Shown here in pieces: positions 26,455 through 35,488 of a stretch of DNA of 64,000 nt. The stretch's first letter is position 1; each line of letters begins with the position of its first letter. The DNA is from JACCTU01 sp963769665 (lineage in GTDB: Bacteria > Actinomycetota > Thermoleophilia > Gaiellales > Gaiellaceae), in contig CAVYMQ010000003.1 in the NCBI GenBank assembly GCA_963769665.1, positions 1,302,001 through 1,366,000 of the forward strand. The letters are read 5' to 3'. Made by a program: the position numbers and the translations under genes. The notes below the pieces were generated by a model. The model was given only the letters and a program-made list of their open reading frames with translations, had not been told where the DNA came from and did not search any database.

Positions 26455-28432
26455 CCGCAGCAACGGTCGCTTCCTGCCGCGCGACCCGCGCGTCGTCGAG
26501 CCGTATCGCCTGACGCCGAAGCTCGCGCTGCGGCTCGCGATTCTCGGCGCGGTCGCGCTCGGCATCTTCGCGATCCTCTTCCTGCGCCTCTGGGCCTTGC
26601 AGGTGCTCTCGGGTGACCAGTACCTGCGCGCTGCGCAGAACAACAGGCTGCGGACGGTGCGCGTGGACGCGCCGCGCGGCGTGATCCGCGACCGCAACGG
26701 CGACATCCTCGTCGGAAACATCGAGGGGACCGCCGTGGAGCTCTGGCCGGCCGACCTGCCGCAGGAGGGCCGCTGGGAGCTGCTCAAGCGGCTCGGGAGA
26801 GTCCTCGACGTGCCTCCGATCCGGATCGCGCGCGACGTCGACCGTCGCCGCCGCGACCCGCTGACGCCGGTGGTCGTCAAGGAGAACATCGACCGGGCCG
26901 AGCTCGCCTACCTCAGCGAACGCTCACGGGAGTTTCCGGGCATGGAGCTCGTCAAGAGCCACGTCCGCGACTACCCGTACGGCAAGCTCGCCGCGCACGT
27001 GCTCGGCCACGTCGGCGAGGTGACGGAGTCGCAGCTCAACAGGCGCGCGTACGCCGAGCTCGTCGGCGGCGACAAGGTCGGCCAGGCGGGTGTCGAAGCT
27101 GCCTTCGATCGGTACCTGCGCGGCACGGCCGGCCTCCAGCGACTGCTCGTCGATTCGTTGGGGCAACCGCGCAGCGACTTCACACCACTGAAGACGCCGA
27201 TGCCGGGCAACAACATCACGTTGACCATCGACGCGGGTCTGCAGTACGCCGCGGAGCGCGCGCTCGAGCACGGGATCCGGATCGCGCGCGACTCGGAGTG
27301 CACCGGCGGCTGCTGGAACGCCAACGGCGGCGCGATCGTCGCCCTCGATGCGCGGAACGGCGAAGTGCTGGCGCTCGCGTCGAACCCGACGTTCGACCCG
27401 CGCATCTTCGTCGGCAAGCCGAACCCGTGGCGGATCCGCCCGCTCGTCAACGAGGTCTCGGCCAAGCGCAACAACTACCCCGGTCTCAACCGCGCGCTCG
27501 CGGGCGTCTATCCGCCGGGCTCGACGTTCAAGCCGGTGACGGCGATCGCCGCGCTCGAGGAGCAGATCGTCCAGCCCTACGACCCACAGCCGTGCACGCC
27601 GTCGTACACGTATGTCGGCGAGAACGGTGTCCTCTACAAGTTCGACAACTGGAACCCGTACACGAACACCGCGATCACGATGCCGATCGCCCTTGCGTGG
27701 TCGTGCGACACTTACTTCTACCGACTCGGAGAGATCTTCTACAACAGGCCGACGTCGCCGCTCCAGGAGTGGGCGAGCCGGTTCGGCTTCGGCAAGGCGA
27801 CGGGGATCGAGCTCGGCCCCGAAGCCGCTGGGCTCGTGCCGACCCCGAAGTGGCGCCGCGAAACGTACGCCGACGACCCGATCGAGAAGCTCTGGAAGCC
27901 CGGCGACTCGATCCAGCTGACGATCGGGCAGAAGGACATGACGGCGACGCCGTTGCAGATGGCCCGCTTCTACGCGATGGTCGCGAACGGCGGTCGGCTC
28001 GTCACCCCACACCTGTTCAAGGACGTGCAGGGTCCGGGCCAGCTCTCGATCGTTCCGCACCCGACGCCCCCGTCACCCGAGCGCATCAAGGTCTCGCCGT
28101 CCGCTCTCTCGGTCGTGCGCGAGGGGCTCTACCGCGCGACGCACGACCCGGACGGGACATCGACCGGCGTCTTCTCCTCGTTCCCGGTCGAGATCGCGGG
28201 CAAGACCGGAACCGCTGAGAAGTACTCGAGCGAGTACAAGCGACTGTTCGACCAGGCGTGGTGGTGCGGCTACGGACCCGCCGACGATCCAGAGATCGTC
28301 GTGTGCGCGCTGGTCGAGAACGGCGGCCACGGCGGTACGTCCGCCGCGCCGGCGGCGCTCGAGGTCTTCGCGAAGTACTTCAAGCAGGACATCGGCGAGA
28401 TCAGCGTCGTCTCCACGTCGGAGACGGATTGA
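26447..28432 (+). CDS. mrdA: penicillin-binding protein 2, peptidoglycan transpeptidase
   Basis: 661 aa. An N-terminal membrane anchor (about 27-50) is followed by a PBP dimerisation/pedestal region (RGVIRDRNGDILVGN) and a transpeptidase domain. Catalytic Ser is S359 in GSTFK362, the second motif is the SCD of WSCDTYFY, and KTG is at 586-588 (AGKTGTAEK). It cross-links lateral wall peptidoglycan with RodA. The start is TTG 26447 inside mreD; no better downstream start precedes the anchor. The stop overlaps rodA as TGATG. Confidence 0.96.
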   Translation: MANRSNGRFLPRDPRVVEPYRLTPKLALRLAILGAVALGIFAILFLRLWALQVLSGDQYLRAAQNNRLRTVRVDAPRGVIRDRNGDILVGNIEGTAVELWPADLPQEGRWELLKRLGRVLDVPPIRIARDVDRRRRDPLTPVVVKENIDRAELAYLSERSREFPGMELVKSHVRDYPYGKLAAHVLGHVGEVTESQLNRRAYAELVGGDKVGQAGVEAAFDRYLRGTAGLQRLLVDSLGQPRSDFTPLKTPMPGNNITLTIDAGLQYAAERALEHGIRIARDSECTGGCWNANGGAIVALDARNGEVLALASNPTFDPRIFVGKPNPWRIRPLVNEVSAKRNNYPGLNRALAGVYPPGSTFKPVTAIAALEEQIVQPYDPQPCTPSYTYVGENGVLYKFDNWNPYTNTAITMPIALAWSCDTYFYRLGEIFYNRPTSPLQEWASRFGFGKATGIELGPEAAGLVPTPKWRRETYADDPIEKLWKPGDSIQLTIGQKDMTATPLQMARFYAMVANGGRLVTPHLFKDVQGPGQLSIVPHPTPPSPERIKVSPSALSVVREGLYRATHDPDGTSTGVFSSFPVEIAGKTGTAEKYSSEYKRLFDQAWWCGYGPADDPEIVVCALVENGGHGGTSAAPAALEVFAKYFKQDIGEISVVSTSETD

Positions 28433-29610
28433 TGGCAGTCGATTACGCAGGCCCGCGCCGCGCGCGGACGCGCGCACGCCGCGTGGAAGCCGGCGCCGAG
28501 GCGTTTGTCCGGAACTTCGACTGGGTCCTCATCGGCGCGGTCGCGGCGCTCGTCGGCTACGGGCTGCACCTCGTTGCGGGGATCACGCGGGACGACGTCG
28601 CGGGGAACCCGGATTACTACGTCGTCCGGCAGGCGAGCTACGCGGCAGTCGGCGGCGTCGCGATGTTCGGTGCGTCGCTGCTCGATCCCGACGTCTTCCG
28701 GCGCTACTGGCGCCAGCTCTACGCGGTCTCCCTCCTCCTGCTCCTGCTCGTGATTCCGCTCGGCACGGAGGCGCGCGGCTCGCAGCGGTGGCTCGGCGTC
28801 GGCGCCCTGACCTTCCAGCCGTCCGAGCTCGGCAAGCTCCTCGTCGTTCTGGCCGTCGCCGGGTTCCTCGCCGAGCGCGCGCGCCGCGTCGGGGAGGTCG
28901 GCACGGTGCTGGGGGCCGTCGGGTTGACGGTGATCCCGACCGTGCTCGTGTTCATGCAGCCGGACATCGGGACGTCGCTCGTCTACGGCGCGGCGCTCGC
29001 GGCGATGCTCTTCGTGGCGGGAACGCGTTGGCTTCACGTCGTTGCGCTCGTCACCACGATCGCCGTCGCGGGCGGGCTCGTCGTCTGGCTGCTGCCCTCG
29101 CTCGGCGTCGACGTGCTCGAGCCGTACCAGCGCGACCGCCTGACCGCGTTCGTCGACCGCGAGTCCGACCCGCAGGGAGCGAGCTACAACGTCCAGCAGT
29201 CGATCCTTGCCGTCGGGGCAGGCGGGCTCCGCGGCCGCGGCGTGGACAACTCGACGCAGACGAACCTCGACTACCTCCCCGAGCACGCGACCGACTTTGC
29301 GTTCGCCTCTCTCGCGGAGCAGCGCGGTTTCGTCGGTGCGGCGATCCTGCTCCTCCTCTACCTGCTCGTCGTCTGGCGCGGGCTTCGCGTCGTCACGTAC
29401 GCCTCGGACCCGTACTCGGCGATCGTCGCGGCGGGCATCGTCTTCGCGCTGCTCTTCCAGGTGTTCGTGAACGTGGGCATGACGATGGGGATCGCGCCCG
29501 TGACCGGCATCCCCCTCCCGTTCGTCAGCGTCGGCGGCTCGTCGCTCGTGACCAACTTGCTCGGCATCGGTGTGCTGCAGGCGATCCACGCGCGCGGACG
29601 ACGACGGTGA
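28432..29610 (+). CDS. rodA: SEDS peptidoglycan glycosyltransferase RodA
   Basis: 392-aa polytopic SEDS protein with about ten helices. Signature blocks are GSQRWLGVGALTFQPSELGKL, QPDIGTSLVYG, PEHATDFAFASLAEQRGFVGA and GIPLPFVSVGGSS. It polymerises glycan strands for PBP2 to cross-link. ATG 28432 shares its A with the mrdA TGA, so the two are translationally coupled; the stop overlaps the next gene as GTGA. Confidence 0.96.
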   Translation: MAVDYAGPRRARTRARRVEAGAEAFVRNFDWVLIGAVAALVGYGLHLVAGITRDDVAGNPDYYVVRQASYAAVGGVAMFGASLLDPDVFRRYWRQLYAVSLLLLLLVIPLGTEARGSQRWLGVGALTFQPSELGKLLVVLAVAGFLAERARRVGEVGTVLGAVGLTVIPTVLVFMQPDIGTSLVYGAALAAMLFVAGTRWLHVVALVTTIAVAGGLVVWLLPSLGVDVLEPYQRDRLTAFVDRESDPQGASYNVQQSILAVGAGGLRGRGVDNSTQTNLDYLPEHATDFAFASLAEQRGFVGAAILLLLYLLVVWRGLRVVTYASDPYSAIVAAGIVFALLFQVFVNVGMTMGIAPVTGIPLPFVSVGGSSLVTNLLGIGVLQAIHARGRRR

Positions 29611-30437
29611 AGGCGAAGCTTCCGCTCGCCCCGTTCGCGGTGGTCAAGCTCGTGCGCGAGCTCCGCTCGTCGACGGCCAATCGGCGGCCGTTGGTGCTCG
29701 GTGGCGCGCGCTCGCTCGTCGACGCCTTGCGCCGAGAGCTCGTGCGCGACGGCGACGCGACCGCAGTGCGCGAGGCAGCCCTCGGCGCCATCGACGGCGC
29801 GGCTGCGTTGGTCTATGTGCTCGCCGGCGAGCCCACGGAGGAAGACGAGCGGGCGCTGCGTGCGGCCGACCTCGCAGGTGTGCCGCTGTTCGTCGTCGGC
29901 CCCGAGCCGACCACAGCGGTTCCCTACGCGCTCGCGACGGACGTGCTTCCGCTCCGACCCGGCGAAGGGTTCCCGCTCGAGGAGCTCGGCCGGCGGCTGG
30001 CCGCCAAGGACGAGAACGCAGCCGTCGCGCTCGCCGCGAGGCTGCCGGCGCTCAGGCGCGGCGTGGTGGACGCGCTGGTCGCGCGCGTTGCCCGTCAGAA
30101 CGGCGTGATCGCCGCGGCTGTGTTCATCCCCGGCGTCGACTTCCCGGTGCTGACGCTGAACCAGCTCCGGCTCGTGCTCCGCATCGCCGCGGCGTACGGA
30201 GAGGAGATCGACGCAGAGAGGCTCCCGGAGATCCTCGGGGTCGTCGGCACGGCGCTCGGCTTTCGCGCACTTGCCCGTCAGGCGCTCGGTGTCATCCCGA
30301 TCGCCGGCTGGGCCGTCCAGGGCGCCTTCGCCTACGCGGGCACGCGGGCGCTCGGCGAGGCGGCGATCCGCTACTTCGAGACGAGGCCGTTACGCGGCAG
30401 GGCGGAGTCGAGCGCGCCGGGCGCGGATCGCGCGTAG
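29607..30437 (+). CDS. DUF697 family protein at the end of the elongasome operon
   Basis: 276 aa. The N-terminal half (about 1-110) has a Rossmann/GTPase-like look (LVYVLAGEPTEEDERALRAA, VPLFVVG) but lacks a P-loop. The C-terminal half is DUF697-like: QNGVIAAAVFIPGVDFPVLTLNQLRLVLRIAAAYG, then two hydrophobic amphipathic helices (IPIAGWAVQGAFAYAGTRAL). DUF697 commonly accompanies Era-like GTPases and membranes. The GTG start overlaps rodA. A role linked to the cell envelope is inferred only from position. Its 3' end overlaps the convergent 65-aa gene by 48 nt. Confidence 0.78.
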   Translation: MKAKLPLAPFAVVKLVRELRSSTANRRPLVLGGARSLVDALRRELVRDGDATAVREAALGAIDGAAALVYVLAGEPTEEDERALRAADLAGVPLFVVGPEPTTAVPYALATDVLPLRPGEGFPLEELGRRLAAKDENAAVALAARLPALRRGVVDALVARVARQNGVIAAAVFIPGVDFPVLTLNQLRLVLRIAAAYGEEIDAERLPEILGVVGTALGFRALARQALGVIPIAGWAVQGAFAYAGTRALGEAAIRYFETRPLRGRAESSAPGADRA

Positions 30438-30587
30438 GCGCTGGCTGAGCCGGGCCCAGGCCCAGGGCTCGACCTCCTTGTACCGGATCTCCGTCTGACC
30501 CCTGGTCGCCTCCAGGTACTCGAACCAGGCGTCTGCTTCCTCGATGAGGAGCAGCTCGAAAGCTTCCTCCGTAGGGCTCAGGCTCAT
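30390..30587 (-). CDS. 65-aa hypothetical protein
   Basis: ATG at 30587 is preceded by a near-perfect GAGGAGG Shine-Dalgarno. The acidic N-terminal half (SLSPTEEAFELLLIEEADAW) is followed by a basic C-terminus rich in Arg (RLRAIRARRARLRPAA). No transmembrane segment. It overlaps the end of the DUF697 gene by 48 nt on the opposite strand. The family is not recognised; the RBS and protein-like composition argue it is real. Confidence 0.6.
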   Translation of the reverse strand: MSLSPTEEAFELLLIEEADAWFEYLEATRGQTEIRYKEVEPWAWARLSQRLRAIRARRARLRPAA

Positions 30588-30772
30588 CGGGGCCTCCTCG
30601 GCGTAGCTCACCGGCGGAAGGCTAGGTCCAGGACCGGACGGCAGAGCCTCCCCGGAGCCACTGGTACCCTGGGTGAAGCGATGCACAAGTTTTCGCCTCT
30701 GACAATCCACCGCGCGCCCGGGTCGCCTCTGGCGGCCGACGCTTGGCCGCGCGCACAGCAAGGAGACACCTT

Positions 30773-33385
30773 TTGCCACTCCCCTGGTTCCGCCGAAAGC
30801 ACCAGCAGGAGCAGGCGCCCGCACAGCAGGCAGCCGCTCCACCTCCGCCGACAGACGTAACGATCGCCCCCGCCGCAACCGGCGAGGAATCGACAGCAGA
30901 CCCCACTCGCCCGAAGCGGCGCCGCGGCACACGCGGCGGCAAGGGTCGCAAGAAGTCCACGACCGCGAGCGCGTCGACCTCCACGACCGAGGCCGCTGCG
31001 CCGAAGACCGACCGCAAGAAGCAGCCCGAGCGGGCTGAGAAGAAGAAGGAAGAGGTTCGCTCGCAGCGCCGTGAGCGCCGCGCGAACCAGCCTCGCCGCC
31101 GGCCGCCGCAGAAGCGGCCGCCGCTTCCGGCCGCGAAGCGCGAGCTCCTCGTCTCGACCGATGTCAGCGAGCAGCGGGTCGCGATCCTCGAGGACGACCG
31201 CGTCGCCGAGGTGTACCTCGAGCGCCCGGAGCGTCGATCGATCGCCGGAAACATCTACCTGGGCACCGTCGACAACGTGCTGCCCGGCATGGAGGCCGCC
31301 TTCGTCGAGATCGGTCTCGAGAAGAACGGCTTCCTCTACGTCGACGAGATCGTCGTGCCCGAGCTCGAAGGCAAGGGCCACGGCCGCAAGATCCAGGACC
31401 TGATCAAGCGCGGCGAGCAGGTGCTCGTCCAGGCGGTCAAGGACCCGATGAAGTCGAAGGGGGCGCGGCTCACGACCGAGATCTCGCTGCCCGGCCGCTT
31501 CGTGGTCTACGTCCCGTTCGGAGAAGGGCTCGGCGTCTCCCGCCGGCTCGACGACGACGAGCGGGCACGCCTGAAGGAGATTGTCAAGGCGCTCAAGGTC
31601 AAGGAGGGCGGGGTGATCGTCCGCACGGCTGCCGAGGGTGCGTCCGCCGAGGACGTCGAGCGCGACCTCGTCTTTCTCCAGAAGCTCTGGAAGTCGATCC
31701 AGGACCAGGCGAAGGCGTCGAAGCCGCCGTCGCTCGTGTACCAGGAGTCGGAGCTGCCGCTCCGCGTCACCCGCGACCTCTTCACCGGCGACTTCGAGCG
31801 TGCGCTGATCGACGACGACACCGCGTACAAGCGAGTCGTCGGCTACCTGAAGAAGACCTCGCCGCACATGGTGGAGAAGGTGATCCGCTACAAGGAGAAG
31901 ACGCCGCTGTTCGAGTCGTTCGGCGTCGACGCGGAGATCAAGTCGACGCTCGACCGTCGCGTCAACCTCCCGTCCGGCGGCTATCTGATCTTCGACTACG
32001 CCGAGGCGTTCACCGTGATCGACGTGAACACGGGGCGCTTCGTCGGCTCGCGCTCGAAGAGCTCCGGCGCGCGGCTCGAGGACACGATCACGAAGAACAA
32101 CCTCGAAGCGGTCAAGGAGGTCGTCCGCCAGCTGCGCCTACGCGACATCGGCGGGATCATCGTCATCGACTTCATCGACATGGCGAACCCGTCGAACCGC
32201 CAGACCGTTCAAGACGCCTTGCAGAACGAGCTCGAGCGTGACCGGACGAAGACGTACGTCGTCGAGATTTCGCCGCTCGGCCTCGTCGAGATGACGCGGC
32301 AGAACGTCACCGATGGGCCGCGCGAGATCCTGACCAAGAAGTGCCCGACCTGCGCGGGCGACGGGATCGTCGTCTCCGAGGCGACCGCAGCGGTCGACCT
32401 CGAGCGCAAGCTGCGCGCCCTCGCCGCGGCGAAGCCGCGCACGCGGGCGTTCCGCATCGAGGTCTCGGCGCGGGCGGGCAGCATCCTGATCGGGCCCGGG
32501 GCCTCGCGCCTCGAGCAGATCGAGGCCTCGACCAAGCGACGCTTCTTCCTCGAGCTGAAGGACGGGCTCCATACGGACCACTTCGCTGTGCTCGAGGAGG
32601 GGACGCTCGAGAAGCTCACCCCGAAGGCGCCCGTCGAGGAGGGCGCCGAGCTCGAGGTCAAGCTCGTCGAGGTCGGGCTCTACGACCCGAACGCCGCGGT
32701 CGCGAAGCTCGACGGTCTTGCCGTCGTCGTGGCCGGTGCGGCGAAGCTCGTCGGGAAAACCGTCAACGCGCGAGTCAATCGCGTGCTCGACGGCACCGCG
32801 TACGCGACGATGCTCGGCGCGCCCGCAGCAGAAGCGCCGATCACCGCCGAGCGCGAGGCCGAGAAGCCGACGCGGGCGTCGCGGGCAAAGAGCGCCACTG
32901 AGAAGCCAGTCGCGGAGGCGAAGCCCGAGCCGGCGGAGGCCGTGGCCACCGAGGCCGTCGACCACGAGGTCGTCGGCGACGAGGTCGAGGCAGAGCCAGA
33001 GGCAGAGGCCGAGCAGGTGAGCGAGGACGGAGCCGAGACGCCCGCCACGCCGAAGAAGAAGACGAGGCGCGGGACGCGCGGCGGCCGACGCCGTCGCAAG
33101 ACCGGAACCGCCGCTTCGGCGAGCGCAAACGGGGGCGCACCGGCCGACTCCGAGGGTGATCCCGCGCCGAAGATCCACATCCCGGATCGCACGCTCGACG
33201 AGGAGCCCGAGGCCGAGCCGCTCGACGCCGTCGCCGAGCCGGCGACCGCGGAGGACGGCGCGGAGCCTACGCCGAAGAAGAAAACGCGGCGTGGCTCGCG
33301 CGGCGGGCGTCGGCGGCGGAAGCCTGCAGGCACGACCACCGCCGTGGCCGAGCAGGCGGACGAGCCGAGCGAGACCGCGGCCTAG
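30773..33385 (+). CDS. rne: ribonuclease E/G
   Basis: 870-aa endoribonuclease. A low-complexity basic N-terminal extension (about 1-120) precedes the S1 domain (GNIYLGTVDNVLPGMEAAFV). The catalytic core has the Mg-binding Asp in FTVIDVNTGRF and in IIVIDFIDM, and the Zn-link is CPTCAGDG. The C-terminal tail (about 700-870) is acidic and contains two copies of KKKTRRG(T/S)RGGRRRRK; a related RRRGTRGGKGRKK lies in the N-terminus. It processes rRNA/tRNA and degrades mRNA. The start is TTG 30773, fixed by AGGAG at 30761-30765. It leads the rplU-rpmA-obgE cluster. Confidence 0.94.
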   Translation: MPLPWFRRKHQQEQAPAQQAAAPPPPTDVTIAPAATGEESTADPTRPKRRRGTRGGKGRKKSTTASASTSTTEAAAPKTDRKKQPERAEKKKEEVRSQRRERRANQPRRRPPQKRPPLPAAKRELLVSTDVSEQRVAILEDDRVAEVYLERPERRSIAGNIYLGTVDNVLPGMEAAFVEIGLEKNGFLYVDEIVVPELEGKGHGRKIQDLIKRGEQVLVQAVKDPMKSKGARLTTEISLPGRFVVYVPFGEGLGVSRRLDDDERARLKEIVKALKVKEGGVIVRTAAEGASAEDVERDLVFLQKLWKSIQDQAKASKPPSLVYQESELPLRVTRDLFTGDFERALIDDDTAYKRVVGYLKKTSPHMVEKVIRYKEKTPLFESFGVDAEIKSTLDRRVNLPSGGYLIFDYAEAFTVIDVNTGRFVGSRSKSSGARLEDTITKNNLEAVKEVVRQLRLRDIGGIIVIDFIDMANPSNRQTVQDALQNELERDRTKTYVVEISPLGLVEMTRQNVTDGPREILTKKCPTCAGDGIVVSEATAAVDLERKLRALAAAKPRTRAFRIEVSARAGSILIGPGASRLEQIEASTKRRFFLELKDGLHTDHFAVLEEGTLEKLTPKAPVEEGAELEVKLVEVGLYDPNAAVAKLDGLAVVVAGAAKLVGKTVNARVNRVLDGTAYATMLGAPAAEAPITAEREAEKPTRASRAKSATEKPVAEAKPEPAEAVATEAVDHEVVGDEVEAEPEAEAEQVSEDGAETPATPKKKTRRGTRGGRRRRKTGTAASASANGGAPADSEGDPAPKIHIPDRTLDEEPEAEPLDAVAEPATAEDGAEPTPKKKTRRGSRGGRRRRKPAGTTTAVAEQADEPSETAA

Positions 33386-33435
33386 GAGGCCGCTCGGCTA
33401 CACTTCCCCGGCCTCGCGGGCCCTGCCCGCGTTTT
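33363..33435 (+). promoter_or_regulatory. overlapping hairpins at the rne stop / rplU leader
   Basis: Two mutually exclusive stems share bases: AGCCGAGCG (33363-33371) with CGCTCGGCT (33391-33399), or GCGGCC (33377-33382) with GGCCGC (33388-33393), the latter looping out the rne TAG stop. Downstream, GCGGGC-CCT-GCCCGC (33416-33430) is followed by GTTTT, terminator-like, 8 nt before rplU. The layout could terminate rne transcripts or attenuate the ribosomal genes. Confidence 0.45.
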
Positions 33436-33442
33436 CCACGCT

Positions 33443-34021
33443 ATGGCCTACGCGATCATCTCAGTCGGAGGGAAGCAGTACCGCGTCCAGGAGGGCGAGA
33501 AGCTCACCGTGGACCGGCTCAAGACGGAGGAGGGCAAGACCCTCAATCCCGACGTGCTCCTCTTCGGCGACGACAAGAAGACGGAGCTCTCGCCGAAGAG
33601 CGTGACCGTCACCGCCCGCGTCGTCGGCCACGTGAAGGGCGAGAAGATCCGGATCGGCAAGTACAAGAAGCGGACCGGCTACAAGCGGCACACCGGCTTC
33701 CGCGCTTCGCTGACGGAGCTGCAGATCGAGAAGATCGGCGCGCGGGGCTCGGCTGCTCCGAAGGCCGAGGCGCCTGGCGCGAAGCCCGCAGCTGCAGCGA
33801 AGCCGGCGCCCGCGAAGGCAGCCGCCCCCGCGAAGGGCGAGCGCGTCGCCGGGATGCCGAAAGACTACGAGGAGCTCACCGTCGCCGGGGTCGCAGAGGC
33901 TGCGCCTGGTTGGCGGCGGCCGATGCTCGAGGCGGCGCTCGAGTTCGAGCGGGCGAACGCGGCGCGCAAGGGCGCGATCTCCGCGCTCGAGTCTGCGCTC
34001 GCGTCGAAGGAGGAGCACTAG
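33443..34021 (+). CDS. rplU: 50S ribosomal protein L21 with C-terminal extra domain
   Basis: 192 aa. Residues 1-103 are a normal L21 (YAIISVGGKQYRVQEGEKL; KKRTGYKRHTGFR rRNA-binding region). Residues 104-137 are an Ala/Pro/Lys linker. Residues 138-192 are an added helical module (KDYEELTVAGVAEAAPGW, FERANAARKGAISALESAL) resembling a YDELTV...YERANKNRKG module I recall in other actinobacterial proteins. L21 is normally about 100 aa. It lies directly before rpmA (stop and ATG adjacent), as usual. Confidence 0.95.
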   Translation: MAYAIISVGGKQYRVQEGEKLTVDRLKTEEGKTLNPDVLLFGDDKKTELSPKSVTVTARVVGHVKGEKIRIGKYKKRTGYKRHTGFRASLTELQIEKIGARGSAAPKAEAPGAKPAAAAKPAPAKAAAPAKGERVAGMPKDYEELTVAGVAEAAPGWRRPMLEAALEFERANAARKGAISALESALASKEEH

Positions 34022-34270
34022 ATGGCACACAAGAAAGGTCTCGGGTCGTCGCGGAACGGTCGCGACTCGAACCCGAAGATGCTCGGCGTGAAGATCTTCG
34101 ACGGCCAGACCGTGAAGGCCGGGATGATCCTCGTTCGCCAGCGCGGCACACGCTTCCGCCCCGGTGATGGCACCGGCATCGGCCGCGACGACACGATCTT
34201 CGCCAAGCGCGACGGTCGGGCGTCGTTCCGGACGAGCGGCGAGAAGCGCACGATTTCGGTCGTGGAGTAA
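34022..34270 (+). CDS. rpmA: 50S ribosomal protein L27
   Basis: 82 aa. Starts AHKKGLGSSRNGRDSNPKMLG, the peptidyl-transferase-centre N-terminal tail, without a cleavable extension. GTRFRPGDGTGIGRDDTIFA is canonical. It begins immediately after the rplU stop, with no spacer; obgE follows after 24 nt. Confidence 0.97.
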   Translation: MAHKKGLGSSRNGRDSNPKMLGVKIFDGQTVKAGMILVRQRGTRFRPGDGTGIGRDDTIFAKRDGRASFRTSGEKRTISVVE

Positions 34271-34294
34271 CGCCGCTGCGGGCATGATGCCCGC

Positions 34295-35488
34295 GTGTTC
34301 CACGACAAAGCGCGTATTCACGTGGTGGCGGGGCGCGGCGGCAACGGCGCGCTGTCGTTCCGGCGCGAGAAGTTCGTGCCGAAGGGCGGGCCTGACGGTG
34401 GCGACGGTGGCGAGGGCGGCGACGTCGTGCTCGTCGCCGACCCCGACCTGCGCGACCTCTCGCGCTTCCGTCCGAACCAGTGGGTCAAGGGCGGTCGCGG
34501 CGGCAGCGGCGGCGGCGCGAACAAGCACGGGGCGAACGGCGACCTCGTCGAGCTCGGCGTTCCCGTCGGCACGCAGATCTTCGACGAGACGGGGCAGTTG
34601 ATCGCCGACCTCGCCCGCGCACAGGCGCGCGTGATCGTTGCACGCGGCGGGAGTGGGGGCCGGGGCAATCGGCGCTTCGCGACGCCGGCTCGCCAGGCCC
34701 CACGGTTCGCAGAGACGGGGATGCCGGGCGACGAGGCAACGATCGAGCTTCGCCTGAAGCTGCTCACGGACGCGGCGCTCGTCGGTCTGCCGAACGCGGG
34801 GAAGTCGTCGCTCCTCCGCCGCATCTCGAACGCCAAGCCAAAGGTGGCGGAGTACCCGTTTACGACGCTTGCGCCGGTGCTCGGCACCGTCGAGTCCCCC
34901 GAAGGACGGCAGCTCACGGTGGCCGACGTACCGGGGCTGGTCGAGGGCGCGAGCGAGGGTGTCGGGCTCGGCCACGAGTTCCTCGCGCACCTCGAGCGTG
35001 CGCGTCTGCTCCTGCACGTGATCGACGCGTCGGAGGACATCGAGTCCGTGTTTGGCACCATCGACCGCGAGCTGGCGCAGTACGGCGCCGGGCTCGACGA
35101 ACGACCGCAGGTCGTCGTGCTGAACAAGATCGACCTGCTTCCCGAGCCGCCCGAGTTCTCGGTTTCCGACGAGCGAGTGCTGCGGGTGTTCCGTGTCTCG
35201 TGCGTGACGGGTGCCGGGATCGAGGAGCTGCGGCGCGCGCTCTTCGAGCTCTGCCCGCCCGACGCTCCGGCGCTCGCCGTGGAGGAGGGGGCGGAGGAGC
35301 TCGCCGAGTTTCTCGTCTATCGGCCCGAGCCAACGGCTCGCGTGTATCGCATCCTGCGGACCGATCGAGGCTTCCGCGTCACCGGCACGCCGCCGGAGGG
35401 CGACGAGCTCGAGCGGGCGCTCAAGGCGGCGGGCGCACGCACCGGCTCGGAGGTCGAGGTCGGCGACGAGACGATGATCTGGAAGTGA
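34295..35488 (+). CDS. obgE: GTPase ObgE/CgtA
   Basis: 397-aa ribosome-assembly GTPase. The Gly-rich Obg domain (1-155) is followed by the G domain with P-loop GLPNAGKSSLL, switch regions and DVPGLVEGASEG, and NKIDLL (G4). A C-terminal OCT domain (about 315-397) is present, as in Gram-positive and actinobacterial Obg. GTG start 34295; the stop overlaps nadD as GTGA. Confidence 0.97.
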   Translation: MFHDKARIHVVAGRGGNGALSFRREKFVPKGGPDGGDGGEGGDVVLVADPDLRDLSRFRPNQWVKGGRGGSGGGANKHGANGDLVELGVPVGTQIFDETGQLIADLARAQARVIVARGGSGGRGNRRFATPARQAPRFAETGMPGDEATIELRLKLLTDAALVGLPNAGKSSLLRRISNAKPKVAEYPFTTLAPVLGTVESPEGRQLTVADVPGLVEGASEGVGLGHEFLAHLERARLLLHVIDASEDIESVFGTIDRELAQYGAGLDERPQVVVLNKIDLLPEPPEFSVSDERVLRVFRVSCVTGAGIEELRRALFELCPPDAPALAVEEGAEELAEFLVYRPEPTARVYRILRTDRGFRVTGTPPEGDELERALKAAGARTGSEVEVGDETMIWK

